Shown here one piece after another: positions 1-8,457 of a stretch of DNA of 31,050 nt. The notes beneath the pieces were generated by a model that did not search any database, was not told the origin of the DNA, and saw only the letters and a program-made list of their open reading frames with translations. Made by a program: the position numbers and the translations under genes. Numbering within the stretch: the stretch's first letter is position 1; every line of letters begins with the position of its first letter. The DNA lies in NCBI GenBank assembly GCA_036273175.1, contig DASUIE010000258.1:1-31050 (forward strand), written 5' to 3'. Source of the DNA: DATARH01 sp036273175 (GTDB taxonomy: Bacteria > Pseudomonadota > Alphaproteobacteria > ATCC43930 > CGMCC-115725).

Positions 1-186
1 GAGAAGGCCAGGCAGATGGCGCTCGTCCTTGAGGCGGCGCAGTCGAGCGAGCGCGACGTGCCGGATTATGTCGAGATCGACCACGACCGCATGAAAGGCC
101 GCTTCATCCGCGCGCCAAAGCTCGCGGACGTGCCGTACCCGGCGACGATGGAGCCCAACCTCGTCATCGAATACTACTCGCGGTAG
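1..186 (+). CDS. rpsD: 30S ribosomal protein S4 (C-terminal part)
   Basis: The window opens inside this gene; only the last 61 codons and the TAG stop are present. S4 is a primary 16S rRNA-binding protein that nucleates assembly of the small ribosomal subunit. The visible tail contains ERDVPDYVEID followed by ADVPYP, MEPNLV and the terminal IEYYSR, which is the characteristic end of alphaproteobacterial S4. The start and the S4 RNA-binding domain lie outside the window. No clear intrinsic terminator follows; there is only a short palindrome (GCCGATCGGC, 188-197) before the next ribosome binding site. Confidence 0.93.
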   Translation, partial: EKARQMALVLEAAQSSERDVPDYVEIDHDRMKGRFIRAPKLADVPYPATMEPNLVIEYYSR

Positions 187-217
187 CGCCGATCGGCCTT
201 AAGCGGCGGAGGTTGCG

Positions 218-1507
218 ATGCTGATGCTCAACCTCGCGATCGTCCTGCTCCTCATCCTGCTCAACGGGTTTTTCGCGATGGCCGAGATCGCCTTGGTCTC
301 GGCGCGGCCGGCTCGGCTGCAGCCGCTCGCCGACGGCGGCAGCGCCGGCGCCGAGGCGGCGATCGAGCTGAAGGGCGATCCCTCGCGCCTGCTCGCGACG
401 GTGCAGATGGGGATCACGATCATCGCGGTCCTCTCCGGCACCTTCGGTCAGGCGACGATCGGCGAGGCGTTGCAGGACTATCTCTCCGAATTTTCCGGTT
501 TCGCCGCGCGCTACGCCCATGTGATCAGCATGGCGGCGGTGGTGATCGGCATCTCCTACCTGTCGCTGATCCTCGGCGAGCTGGTGCCGAAGCGCATCGC
601 GCTCATCAACCCCGAGCGGATCGCCGCCGCGCTCGCCCGGCTGATGCGCGGGATGGCGCGGGTCGGCGCGCCGATCGAATGGGTGCTGTCGGGCTCCACC
701 GACCTGATCCTCGCGCTCCTGCCGCTGCGGCACGAGCCCTCGCCCGTTACCGACGAGGAGATCGCCTTCCTGCTGCGGGAAGGGGTCGCGGCGGGGCACA
801 TCCCCGAGGCCGAGACCGCGATCGTCGAAGGCGCGCTGCGGCTCGGCGACCGCCGGATCAGCGGGGTGATGACGCCGCGCATGCAGATCGAGTTCCTCGA
901 CCTCGACGACAGCGAGGAGGAGCTGCGCCGGCAGATCCGCGAAAGCACGTTTTCCCGCTTCCCGGTGGTGCAGGGAAGCTCGCACGCCCTCGCCGGGATC
1001 GTCCAGGTCAAGGACCTCTACAACGCGGCGCTCGCCGGCCAGAAATTCGACCTGCGCGCGGCGCTTCGCCCGCCGCTTTTCCTGCCCGACACCGTGACCG
1101 TGCTGCGCGCGCTGGAGATGTTCAAGACCAGCGGCGAGCCGATGGCGCTCGTCGTCGACGAGTACGGCGACCTCGAAGGGCTGACGACGCTGACCGATAT
1201 CCTCGAATCGCTGATCGGCGAGGTCTCCGGCGGCGGCGACGACCCGCGTGTCGTCAGGCGCGAGGACGGGACTTTTCTGATCGACGGCATGGTCGGGCTC
1301 GATGAGCTGAAGACGGTGCTCGACATCACCCATCTGCCCGGCGAGGACGCCGATTTCCACACGCTCGGCGGCTATCTGATGGGGCGGCTCAACCGCGTCC
1401 CGGTGATCGCCGACCGTATTGCCGCCGGCGACTTCCGCTTCGAAATCGTCGCGATGGACGGTCGCCGCGTCGACCGCGTGCTGGTCGTGCCGGTGAAGAA
1501 AGCCTAG
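218..1507 (+). CDS. Hemolysin-family (CNNM/CorC/TlyC) membrane protein with CBS domains
   Basis: A 429-residue protein with the CNNM layout: an N-terminal DUF21 membrane domain of about four hydrophobic segments (residues 1-180, first helix LNLAIVLLLILLNGFFAMAE), a CBS-domain pair (about 200-325, with GVMTPRMQIEFLD and the LVVDEYGDLEGL motif) and a C-terminal CorC_HlyC transporter-associated domain (about 340-429). Family members are linked to magnesium or cobalt efflux; the old name hemolysin is not evidence of toxicity. ATG at 218 is preceded by GGAGG at 208-212. Its TAG stop and the stop of the convergent gene share the palindrome CTAG at 1504-1507, so no terminator can sit between them. 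Substrate cannot be read from sequence. Confidence 0.9.
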   Translation: MLMLNLAIVLLLILLNGFFAMAEIALVSARPARLQPLADGGSAGAEAAIELKGDPSRLLATVQMGITIIAVLSGTFGQATIGEALQDYLSEFSGFAARYAHVISMAAVVIGISYLSLILGELVPKRIALINPERIAAALARLMRGMARVGAPIEWVLSGSTDLILALLPLRHEPSPVTDEEIAFLLREGVAAGHIPEAETAIVEGALRLGDRRISGVMTPRMQIEFLDLDDSEEELRRQIRESTFSRFPVVQGSSHALAGIVQVKDLYNAALAGQKFDLRAALRPPLFLPDTVTVLRALEMFKTSGEPMALVVDEYGDLEGLTTLTDILESLIGEVSGGGDDPRVVRREDGTFLIDGMVGLDELKTVLDITHLPGEDADFHTLGGYLMGRLNRVPVIADRIAAGDFRFEIVAMDGRRVDRVLVVPVKKA

Positions 1508-2742
1508 GTCGAATCGGCGCCGATATCGCCGGCGCCGGGCAGCAGCACGGTCGGGAACCCGCCCTCGACGAGCGCCGCGATCAGCGTGTCGACGTGGCGG
1601 CGGTTTTGCGTCTCCACGACCACGTCGAGCTCGGCGCGCTTGACCGACGTGTCGTGAAAAAGGCGCTGGTGGTGTACCTCGACGATGTTACCGCCGTGCG
1701 ATCCGATGATGCCCGAAACGCGCGACAGCACGCCCGGCATGTCGGGCAGCTCGGAGCGCAGCCGCACCAGGCACCCGTCGCGGACCAGCCCGCGCATCAG
1801 GATCGAGGCCAGGAGGCGCGGGTCGATATTCCCGCCCGAGACGACGATGCCGACATCGCGCCCCTTGAACCGCTCGGGATGCGCGAGCAGCGCCGCGACC
1901 CCGACCGCGCCGGCCCCCTCGGCGACGATATGGGCACGCTCGACCAGGACCCGCACCGCCTGCTCGATCTGGTTCTCGTCGACAAGCAGGATGTCGGCGA
2001 CGGTCGCGGCGACGATCTCGCGGGTGATCCGCCCCGGCTCCATGACCGCGATGCCTTCGGCGAGGGTGGCGCCGCCTTCGGCCGGTGTGTTCGACGGCGC
2101 CCGCAGCCGCTGCATCGCCGGGTAGAGCGCGGCCTGGATTCCGACGATCTCGATCCCGGGCTTCAGCGCCTTCGCCGCGATGGCGATGCCTGAGATGAGC
2201 CCGCCGCCGCCGATCGGCACGATCAGCGTGTCGAGCGCCGGCACGTCGGCGAGCATTTCGAGAGCGAGCGTGCCCTGGCCGGCGATGACCAGCTCGTCAT
2301 CGTAAGGATGCACCGGCACGAAGCCGCGCTTCTCGGCCAGCGCATCGGCGGCGCGGCGCGCGGCAACGAGGCTGTCGCCTTCGAGGAGCACCGTCGCGCC
2401 AAGGCTTTCGGTGCGGTCGATCTTGGTGAAGGGCGTCCCTTCCGGCATCACGATCGTCGCCGGGATGCCGAGGCGGCGCGCGTGATAGGCGACGCCCTGC
2501 GCGTGGTTGCCGGCGGACATCGCGACGACGCCCGCAGCGCGCTCAGCTGGGCTTAGCGACAAGAGCTTGTTGAGCGCCCCGCGCTCCTTGAAGCTGCCGG
2601 TGGCCTGCAGCGTTTCGAGCTTGAGCCAGGCCGTGCAGTCCGCCATGTCCGACAGCGCCTTGACCGGCGCGGTCGGGGTGCGCGCGACGGCGCCGGCGAT
2701 CGCCTTGGCCGCCCTCTCGATATCGGCGAGCTTGACGGTCAC
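1504..2742 (-). CDS. ilvA: Threonine ammonia-lyase (threonine dehydratase) with ACT domain
   Basis: PLP-dependent fold-type II enzyme that deaminates L-threonine (and often L-serine) to 2-oxobutyrate, the entry to isoleucine synthesis or threonine breakdown. The PLP lysine is Lys52 in GSFKERGA; the phosphate-binding glycine loop GGGGLISG is at 178-185. A single C-terminal ACT domain (about 327-403, DMPGVLSRVSGIIGSHGGN) follows, giving 412 residues, the short IlvA/TdcB-like form, probably allosteric. The start is GTG at 2742, inside GTGA, overlapping the stop of the upstream penicillin-acylase gene, so translation is probably coupled. It is the last gene of a minus-strand three-gene operon. 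Whether it is biosynthetic or catabolic is undecided; the symbol is tentative. Confidence 0.9.
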   Translation of the reverse strand: MTVKLADIERAAKAIAGAVARTPTAPVKALSDMADCTAWLKLETLQATGSFKERGALNKLLSLSPAERAAGVVAMSAGNHAQGVAYHARRLGIPATIVMPEGTPFTKIDRTESLGATVLLEGDSLVAARRAADALAEKRGFVPVHPYDDELVIAGQGTLALEMLADVPALDTLIVPIGGGGLISGIAIAAKALKPGIEIVGIQAALYPAMQRLRAPSNTPAEGGATLAEGIAVMEPGRITREIVAATVADILLVDENQIEQAVRVLVERAHIVAEGAGAVGVAALLAHPERFKGRDVGIVVSGGNIDPRLLASILMRGLVRDGCLVRLRSELPDMPGVLSRVSGIIGSHGGNIVEVHHQRLFHDTSVKRAELDVVVETQNRRHVDTLIAALVEGGFPTVLLPGAGDIGADST

Positions 2743-5042
2743 CGTGCCGGCTCCAGCGTGAGCGTCGAAACGGCGGCGGCGCGGCCTGGAACGAGATACT
2801 CGAAATCGCGCCAGCGCTTGAGCTGGTCGGCATAATGCGGCGACAAGGGGTTCCCCGATTGGCCCGGCACGACGGTCATCCGCGATCCGGCCGGGTCGGC
2901 CAGGTCGGTGACGATGCGGAAGCCGGCGCCGAAGAATTGCGCGAACGGTCGGTTTGGGTTGTGCACGGAGCTTGGGCCGACATTGACCGTGTCATACCCG
3001 CCTTGGCTCGGGATCGCCACCCGCAGCCAATCGCGCAAAAGGGGGATGCGCTCGATCAGCCGGTTCGGGAACTCGGCGATATGGGCCTTGCCCCAGCGCC
3101 AATCCGCGATGTCGCCGCCATAGTCGCGGCGCAACTCGACCAGCGCGACGTTGAGGGAATCTGCCAGCAGCTTGTCGCAGCCCCCCGGGCACCAATCCTG
3201 CCGCGTCTTCAAGACTTCGGCGACGACGGCGGGCTTCAGGTTCCAGTATCCCTCCGCCGCCGCGCCGAGCTTCTTGGCGAAAAGCGTGCGTGAGAATTCG
3301 CGCAGCCAGGCGGTGAAGATCAGCGGCTCGGGCTTGTCGCCGTCCATGCGCAGATCCCATTGCCGCAGCATGTCGACGGCGCGGCGCGCAACGGCGTCGG
3401 ACGGGTCGATCCGGGTCATCAGCGGGATCAGCTGTTTCGCCATCAGCGATTTGGTGTCGGCCTCCATCGCTTCGCTGGCCGCTTGCGTCTGTTTCGGCGT
3501 GGCTGCGAGCATCTCCTCGATGCGGGTCGCGCGGTAAGGCCGGTCCCAGTCGCGGCTGATGAAGTGACTGTAGGTATCGGGCACGATCTTGTTGTTGGCG
3601 CTGGAAAAATGCCCCTTTGCAGGGTTGGTGCCCTGGGGCAGTTCGTCAAACGGGACAAACCCGGTCCAGTCGTATGCGCCGGTCCAGCCGGGCGAGGGCA
3701 TCCAGCCCGTCCCGCTCTTCCGGATCGGGATGCGGCCCGGCATGATAAAGCCGATCGTGCCGTCCCGGTCGGCGTAGACGACATTCTGCGGCGGCCCGAC
3801 AAAGAGCTTCATCGCCTCGCGGAAGCTCCCCCAGTCTCGGGCGCGGCCGAGGCCCCAGAGCGCCGCGGCGCTGGTGTCGCCGCCGCCGAGATAGGTCGCC
3901 TGCAAGGCGAGGACATAGCCGGGCTCTGTGCTCCCCTTCGGCAGCATGTCGGACAGCACCGGGCCGTGCCGGGTCGAGCGCACGGTCAGCTCGACCGGCG
4001 CCGCGCCCTTGACGGCGATCGTCTCCGCGCGGGTCTCGAAGGGCTGGCTGCCCTCAGGGGTCAGGTAGCGCTGCGGGTCGGCGGGATCGAGCTTCTCGAC
4101 GAACAGATCTTCGATATCGGCGGTCGAGGTCGTAAAGCCCCAGGCTATACGGTCGTTATGGCCGATCACCACAAACGGCGCCCCGGCGACCGTCGCGCCG
4201 GCGATCTCGCGCTCCGGTGTCTTGAGCCGCGCGAGGTACCAGAAGCCGGGCGTCGCGAAGCCGAGATGCGGGTCGTTGGCGAGCAGCGGCTTGCCGCTTT
4301 GGCTGTGGGCGCCGTCGACGACCCAGTTGTTCGAGGCCATCGTCGGCCCCACCCCCTCGGTCATCGCGTGGAGCAGCTCGCCGAGGCGGAGGCCGCCGAC
4401 GATCGTGGGGCCGTCCTTCGGGTATCCGGGGTAGAGCACCGCCATGTCCTCGGGCGAGACGATGCGCGACAGGCGAGCGCGCTCCAGTTCGCCGCGGTAA
4501 TTGCCGCCGAGCTGGAGGTCCATCAGCTTGCCCCAGACGAGCGTGTCGGCCGGCTTCCACGGTTCCGGCGTCAGCCGCAGCAGCACGAATTCGGGCGGCA
4601 GCGCGCCGTGCCGGGTCGCGAGGAACGCATTGACCCCGGCGGCATAGGCGTCGAGCGATTTCCGGACCTCGGGGGGCAGATGCGGCAGCTCGGCCTCGGC
4701 GGACCGGTAGAGGCCCAGCACGCGCATCTGTCGGTCGATCGGCAAAGCGTCGGCGCCGAAAATCTCGGCGAGGCGCCCGGCGCCGTAACGGCGCTGCAGC
4801 TCCATCTGGAACAGCCGGTCCTGTGCATGGGCATAACCGAGCCCGAAGGCCGCGTCGTCGTCATTGGCCGCGGCGATCAGCGGGACGCCGTCGCGGTCGC
4901 GGGCGATCGTCAGCGGCGCGGAGAGGCCCCTGACCGAGACCGTGCCGCTTTCCTGCGGCAGCGACGAGCGCAGATAGAGCCAGCCCCCGCCGCCGGCCAG
5001 GACGATGACGGCGAGGATGCCGGCGGCGATCCGCCGGATCAC
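2739..5042 (-). CDS. Penicillin acylase family (Ntn) amidohydrolase
   Basis: A 767-residue member of the penicillin/cephalosporin/N-acyl-homoserine lactone acylase family (Ntn hydrolases that cleave N-acyl bonds, normally after autocatalytic cleavage into alpha and beta chains and export). An N-terminal hydrophobic segment (residues 2-25) suggests a signal peptide or anchor. The small chain carries DRDGVPLI and the GYAHAQDRLFQME motif; the nucleophile at the beta-chain start is Ser237 in ASNNWVVDG, followed by LLANDPHLG. GTG at 5042 overlaps the TGA of the upstream CoA-transferase gene, and the open frame upstream of it lacks family similarity. Substrate is not determinable: beta-lactam, acyl-homoserine lactone and other acyl amides are all possible. 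Confidence 0.9.
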   Translation of the reverse strand: MIRRIAAGILAVIVLAGGGGWLYLRSSLPQESGTVSVRGLSAPLTIARDRDGVPLIAAANDDDAAFGLGYAHAQDRLFQMELQRRYGAGRLAEIFGADALPIDRQMRVLGLYRSAEAELPHLPPEVRKSLDAYAAGVNAFLATRHGALPPEFVLLRLTPEPWKPADTLVWGKLMDLQLGGNYRGELERARLSRIVSPEDMAVLYPGYPKDGPTIVGGLRLGELLHAMTEGVGPTMASNNWVVDGAHSQSGKPLLANDPHLGFATPGFWYLARLKTPEREIAGATVAGAPFVVIGHNDRIAWGFTTSTADIEDLFVEKLDPADPQRYLTPEGSQPFETRAETIAVKGAAPVELTVRSTRHGPVLSDMLPKGSTEPGYVLALQATYLGGGDTSAAALWGLGRARDWGSFREAMKLFVGPPQNVVYADRDGTIGFIMPGRIPIRKSGTGWMPSPGWTGAYDWTGFVPFDELPQGTNPAKGHFSSANNKIVPDTYSHFISRDWDRPYRATRIEEMLAATPKQTQAASEAMEADTKSLMAKQLIPLMTRIDPSDAVARRAVDMLRQWDLRMDGDKPEPLIFTAWLREFSRTLFAKKLGAAAEGYWNLKPAVVAEVLKTRQDWCPGGCDKLLADSLNVALVELRRDYGGDIADWRWGKAHIAEFPNRLIERIPLLRDWLRVAIPSQGGYDTVNVGPSSVHNPNRPFAQFFGAGFRIVTDLADPAGSRMTVVPGQSGNPLSPHYADQLKRWRDFEYLVPGRAAAVSTLTLEPAR

Positions 5043-6190
5043 ATGCCGAGTTCGCGCAGGATTTTGGCGCGGTCCGCGTCGAGGTCGGGCGAGGGAGCGC
5101 GGGTCTTGGGGTCGTCGAACGCCGAGAATTTTAGCGGGTTGCCGACGTAGTCGAACCGGCCGGTGACCGGGTCGTCGACCGAGACCAGCATGTTGCGCGC
5201 CGCCGCCTGCGGATGCGCGATCGCCTGGGCGACGTTGTTGACCGGCCCGCAAGGGATGCCGGCTTTTTCCAGCACCGCGATCCAGTGTTCGGTCGTGTGA
5301 GCGACGAGGATTTTGTCGAGCTCGGCCTTGAGCCGCGGCTGGTGCTGGTTGCGGAGGGGGTTGGTCTTGTAGTTCGGGTTCTCGGACAGCTCGGGGTGGC
5401 CCAGCACCTGGGTCAGCTTTCCCCACAGCCCGTCATTGCCGGCGGCGATGATGATGTTGCCGTCCTTGGTCGAAAACGCCTCGAACGGGGTGATCGACGG
5501 ATGCCGCGCGCCGAGCGGCCCGGGGATGTCGCCGGTCGTCGTGTAGCGCATGATCGCGTTTTCGAGGATCGCGAGCTGGCAGTCGAACAGCGCGACATCG
5601 ACCTTGGTGGCCTCGCCGGTACGCTCGCGGTGGAGGAGAGCGGCGTTGAGCGCGATCGTCGTATAGAGCCCGCCGGCGAGGTCGCCGATCGAGGCGCCGA
5701 TGCGCGGCGAGGGTTCGCCGGGATTGCCGGTGATGCTCATGATCCCGCCGAGTCCCTGAACGACCATGTCGTAGCTGGGATAGTGCGAGAACGGGCCGGT
5801 ATGGCCGAAGCCCGACGCGGCCGCGTAGATGAGGCGCGGATAGCGCGGGTGCAGCGTTTCCCACCCGTAGCCGAGCTTTTCCATCGTGCCGGGGCGGAAA
5901 TTCTCGACGACAGCGTCGGCCTTGTCCAAGAGGCGCTCGAAGATATCCTTATCGCCCGCCGCCTTGAGGTCGAGGACGATCGATTCCTTGCCGCGGTTGA
6001 CCGAGGCGAAATAGGTCGACTTGCCGTTCTTGAACGGCCCGTATTGGCGGGCGTCGTCACCGGTCTTCGGCGCCTCGACCTTGATCACCCGCGCGCCCAT
6101 CTCGGCCATCAGATGAGTGCAGTACGGACCCGCCAGGATACGCGACAGGTCGACGATGGTGATCCCCGAAAGCGGCCCCGGCTGTGCCAT
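5039..6190 (-). CDS. CaiB/BaiF family (class III) CoA-transferase
   Basis: Class III CoA-transferases move CoA between carboxylic acids through an aspartyl-CoA intermediate. Visible family signatures are ITIVDLSRILAGPYC near the N-terminus, GARVIKVEAP, NRGKESIVLDLK, and the catalytic aspartate, Asp141 in SYDMVVQG. At 383 residues it has full family length. I start it at the ATG at 6190, because AGGA lies eight bases upstream of it, while the in-frame ATG at 6205 (five more residues) has no such site. First gene of an operon with the penicillin-acylase-family and threonine ammonia-lyase genes, each joined by a 4-base overlap. The acid substrate (formyl, carnitine, succinate or other) cannot be told. 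Confidence 0.9.
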   Translation of the reverse strand: MAQPGPLSGITIVDLSRILAGPYCTHLMAEMGARVIKVEAPKTGDDARQYGPFKNGKSTYFASVNRGKESIVLDLKAAGDKDIFERLLDKADAVVENFRPGTMEKLGYGWETLHPRYPRLIYAAASGFGHTGPFSHYPSYDMVVQGLGGIMSITGNPGEPSPRIGASIGDLAGGLYTTIALNAALLHRERTGEATKVDVALFDCQLAILENAIMRYTTTGDIPGPLGARHPSITPFEAFSTKDGNIIIAAGNDGLWGKLTQVLGHPELSENPNYKTNPLRNQHQPRLKAELDKILVAHTTEHWIAVLEKAGIPCGPVNNVAQAIAHPQAAARNMLVSVDDPVTGRFDYVGNPLKFSAFDDPKTRAPSPDLDADRAKILRELGM

Positions 6191-6300
6191 CGTTGGCGTC
6201 CTCATGTTGGCGGAAGCCCGCGTGAATACCGCAGACCCCGGCCCGACCGCAATCCAAGAGCGCCGTGTCGCCGGCCTGGCAAAACGGATAGAATGCGGAC

Positions 6301-6501
6301 ATGGCCGGATGGCTCAGTGAAAGCGAGCGGGGCGAGAGGCGGCGCACGGCGGCGCTGGCCGGGCTGGCGATCACGCTGGCCCTCGCGGTGCTCGGCGTCA
6401 TCCTCGTCCGGGCGCTGCGCGACCAGAGCCGCCTCGAAGACTGCCTGATGCAGGGGCGGCGCAACTGCGCCCCGATCGAGGCGCCGCTGTCGCCCCGCTG
6501 A
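6301..6501 (+). CDS. Small single-pass membrane protein of unknown function
   Basis: A 66-residue protein with a charged N-terminus rich in Arg and Glu, one clear transmembrane segment (about residues 18-38, AALAGLAITLALAVLGVI), then a short tail with two cysteines (EDCLMQGRRNC). I do not recognise the family. Its stop overlaps the start of the downstream racemase gene by one base (TGATG), so the two are probably cotranslated. No good Shine-Dalgarno precedes the ATG; a TAGAAT hexamer ends only six bases before it, which could mean a leaderless message. The two cysteines, if the tail is periplasmic, could form a disulfide. Confidence 0.6.
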   Translation: MAGWLSESERGERRRTAALAGLAITLALAVLGVILVRALRDQSRLEDCLMQGRRNCAPIEAPLSPR

Positions 6502-7526
6502 TGCCGACCTTCGACGGCGTGCCGGCCGGGAATTTCACCTACCCCTGTCTCGACGGCCATACCTGCGGCAACCCGGTGCGGCTGGTGATCGGCGGCGCGC
6601 CGATCCTGCACGGTTCGACGATGAGCGAGCGGCGGCAGGATTTCGCCGCCCGCTTCGACTGGGTGCGGCGGGCGCTGATGTTCGAGCCGCGCGGTCACGA
6701 TATTATGTCGGGCGGCATCCTTTACCCGCCGCTGCGCGAGGATTGCGACATCGCGATCCTCTATATCGAGGTCACCGGCTGCCTGCCGATGTGCGGTCAC
6801 GGCACGATCGGCGCGGTGACGATGGCGCTGGAACACGGCCTCGTGACTCCGCGACAAGAGGGGGCCGTCGCGATCGACGCGCCGGCCGGGCGGGTCCTCG
6901 CCGAGTACGTGCGCAACGGCGCCTATGTAGACTCGGTGCGGCTGCGAAATGTGCCGTCCTACTTGGCGCGCGAAGCGGTGACGGTGCCGGTCGAGGGGCT
7001 TGGGGAGCTCGTCGTCGACATCGCCTATGGCGGCAATTTCTACGCGATCGTCGAGCCGCAGCCCGTTTTCGGCGGGCTCGACGACGTGTCGCTCGACTGG
7101 CTGCTGCGCTGGAGCCCGGTGCTGCGGCGGCGGGTCAACGAGGCGGTTTCGGTCGTCCATCCCGAGGACGTGACGATCGACCGCGTCACCCATGTGCAAT
7201 GGACGGGCGCCCCCCGCGACAAGCGGGCGCATGGGCGAAACGCAGTGTTCTACGGCGACAGGGCGATCGACCGCTCGCCCTGCGGCACCGGCACCTCGGC
7301 GCGGATGGCCCAGCTCGCGGCCAAGGGCAGGCTCGCGGTCGGTTCGGAATTCGTCCACGAGAGCATCATCGGCACATTGTTCGACGGGCGGGTCGAGGCG
7401 GCCGTCGAACTCGCCGGGATGCCGGCTATCGTGCCCAGCGTCTCGGGCTGGGCGCGCCTGCACGGGCTCAACACGATCTTTGTGAATGCTCGCGACCCTA
7501 TGCGCGGCGGGTTCCAGCTAGGTTGA
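6501..7526 (+). CDS. Proline racemase / 4-hydroxyproline 2-epimerase family protein
   Basis: A 341-residue cofactor-independent epimerase of the proline racemase family, which uses two cysteines as acid and base to invert the alpha carbon. Both are present: Cys98 in LPMCGHGTIG and Cys261 in DRSPCGTGTSA. Because the first position is Cys and not Ser or Thr, the trans-3-hydroxyproline dehydratase subgroup is unlikely. HTCGNPVRLVIGG near the N-terminus is a family signature. ATG overlaps the stop of the small membrane-protein gene. Hydroxyproline epimerases usually sit with D-hydroxyproline oxidase and deaminase genes; none is seen here, so the physiological substrate (proline or hydroxyproline) is open. 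Its 3' end overlaps the convergent response regulator gene by 29 bases. Confidence 0.9.
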   Translation: MPTFDGVPAGNFTYPCLDGHTCGNPVRLVIGGAPILHGSTMSERRQDFAARFDWVRRALMFEPRGHDIMSGGILYPPLREDCDIAILYIEVTGCLPMCGHGTIGAVTMALEHGLVTPRQEGAVAIDAPAGRVLAEYVRNGAYVDSVRLRNVPSYLAREAVTVPVEGLGELVVDIAYGGNFYAIVEPQPVFGGLDDVSLDWLLRWSPVLRRRVNEAVSVVHPEDVTIDRVTHVQWTGAPRDKRAHGRNAVFYGDRAIDRSPCGTGTSARMAQLAAKGRLAVGSEFVHESIIGTLFDGRVEAAVELAGMPAIVPSVSGWARLHGLNTIFVNARDPMRGGFQLG

Positions 7527-7989
7527 GCGGCGGCGCCGCGCGTTCGCCGCGCAGGCAGGCGATCCGGGCGGCCTGGCGCTGCCGTCTCTCGTGCCGCCGC
7601 GGCAGGTCGAGCTGGATCTCCGGCACCTGGCGCTGCAGAAGCTCCCACACGCAGCCGACCAGCTCGTGAGGACGAAATGGCTTGCGAACGAAGTCGTCGC
7701 GGTCGGGATCGTCGGTGACCGGGTCGGCATAACCCGAGATGAACAGGCACCGAACTCTCGGCCGCCGCGCCCGAACGCACCGGACCAGGTCGACCCCGTC
7801 GAATTCGTCCGCCAATCCGATATCGACCACAAGCAGGTCGAACTCGTCGAGCTCGAGCGTGTCGAGGGCCGCCCAACCGGATGCCGCCGTCGTTACCGCG
7901 AAACCGGCTTCTTCCAGAACGTACCGGATCAATTCGCGGACATGTTCGTCATCATCGACGACGAAGACGGATGGAGGACGATCGAGCAT
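7498..7989 (-). CDS. Single-domain response regulator (orphan receiver)
   Basis: A 163-residue CheY-like receiver. The acidic pocket is Asp12/Asp13 (VVDDDEH), the phosphoacceptor Asp56 (LLVVDIG), the switch serine Ser85 (LFISGYAD) and the lysine Lys103 (FVRKPF). There is no DNA-binding or enzymatic output domain; instead a roughly 40-residue arginine-rich tail (RRHERRQRQAAR) follows. I start it at ATG 7989 (MLDRPP), with a GGGGTGG-rich site just upstream; the open frame extends further 5' without family similarity. No histidine kinase is nearby, so its partner is encoded elsewhere. The basic tail could bind nucleic acid or a partner, which is a guess. Confidence 0.88.
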   Translation of the reverse strand: MLDRPPSVFVVDDDEHVRELIRYVLEEAGFAVTTAASGWAALDTLELDEFDLLVVDIGLADEFDGVDLVRCVRARRPRVRCLFISGYADPVTDDPDRDDFVRKPFRPHELVGCVWELLQRQVPEIQLDLPRRHERRQRQAARIACLRGERAAPPLNLAGTRRA

Positions 7990-8124
7990 CGGCCACCCCG
8001 ATAATGTAGCGACTCCTACAGCCCCCAAAACACCACAAGGTTGGGGTGGTTCCCAGGCATTTCGCTCAACGTCGAGCGGCATGCCGACAAATCGCCCGAC
8101 TTGCCGACGGGGAACCGCCGCGAA

Positions 8125-8358
8125 TTAGTGTCCCGGCGCCAACGGAGCGCGCGACGGCAGGCTCCTTCTTTCGAGGCATTCCTTCATCTGGGCATCGCGT
8201 TTGGCATAGGACTCGGCAGAATAGTCAGGATGGTCCGTCTGCGCCTTCCGGCCGCATTTGTCCATATTGGTCCAGTTCTGCATTGCCGCCTGACCGGCCT
8301 GGGAGGCCTGCGCCGCGGTGGCGGTCAGGGCAAGGATCAGGGCGGCAAGCCACATCAT
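8125..8358 (-). CDS. Small secreted protein of unknown function
   Basis: A 77-residue protein beginning MMWLAALILALTATAAQA, a clear Sec signal peptide with likely cleavage after AQA near residue 18. The mature part of about 60 residues is polar, carries two cysteines (DKCGRKAQ and MKECLERR) that could form one disulfide, and contains no motif I recognise. The start at 8358 is supported by a strong AAAGGAGAG ribosome binding site seven to eight bases upstream; a longer frame upstream lacks one. Transcribed in the same direction as the response regulator gene, 135 bases away, so cotranscription is uncertain. Confidence 0.72.
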   Translation of the reverse strand: MMWLAALILALTATAAQASQAGQAAMQNWTNMDKCGRKAQTDHPDYSAESYAKRDAQMKECLERRSLPSRAPLAPGH

Positions 8359-8457
8359 CGGACTCTCCTTTAAGCGGCCCCCCACTATACGCCGCCTCCG
8401 TTGCGCCGTCGGCAAAACTGAGGCTCCATGACGGGAGCCGGATCAAGGAGAGCGCGC

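Noticed and set aside
164..1360. Long open frame on the minus strand opposite the CNNM gene
   Set aside because: Arg/Asp/Glu-rich sequence with no family resemblance, an antisense shadow caused by high GC content; the plus-strand gene has clear domains and a ribosome binding site.
6285..6303. TAGAAT six bases before ATG 6301 as proof of a leaderless gene
   Set aside because: No acceptable -35 at 16-18 bases; the hexamer alone is too weak, so it is mentioned only in the gene entry.
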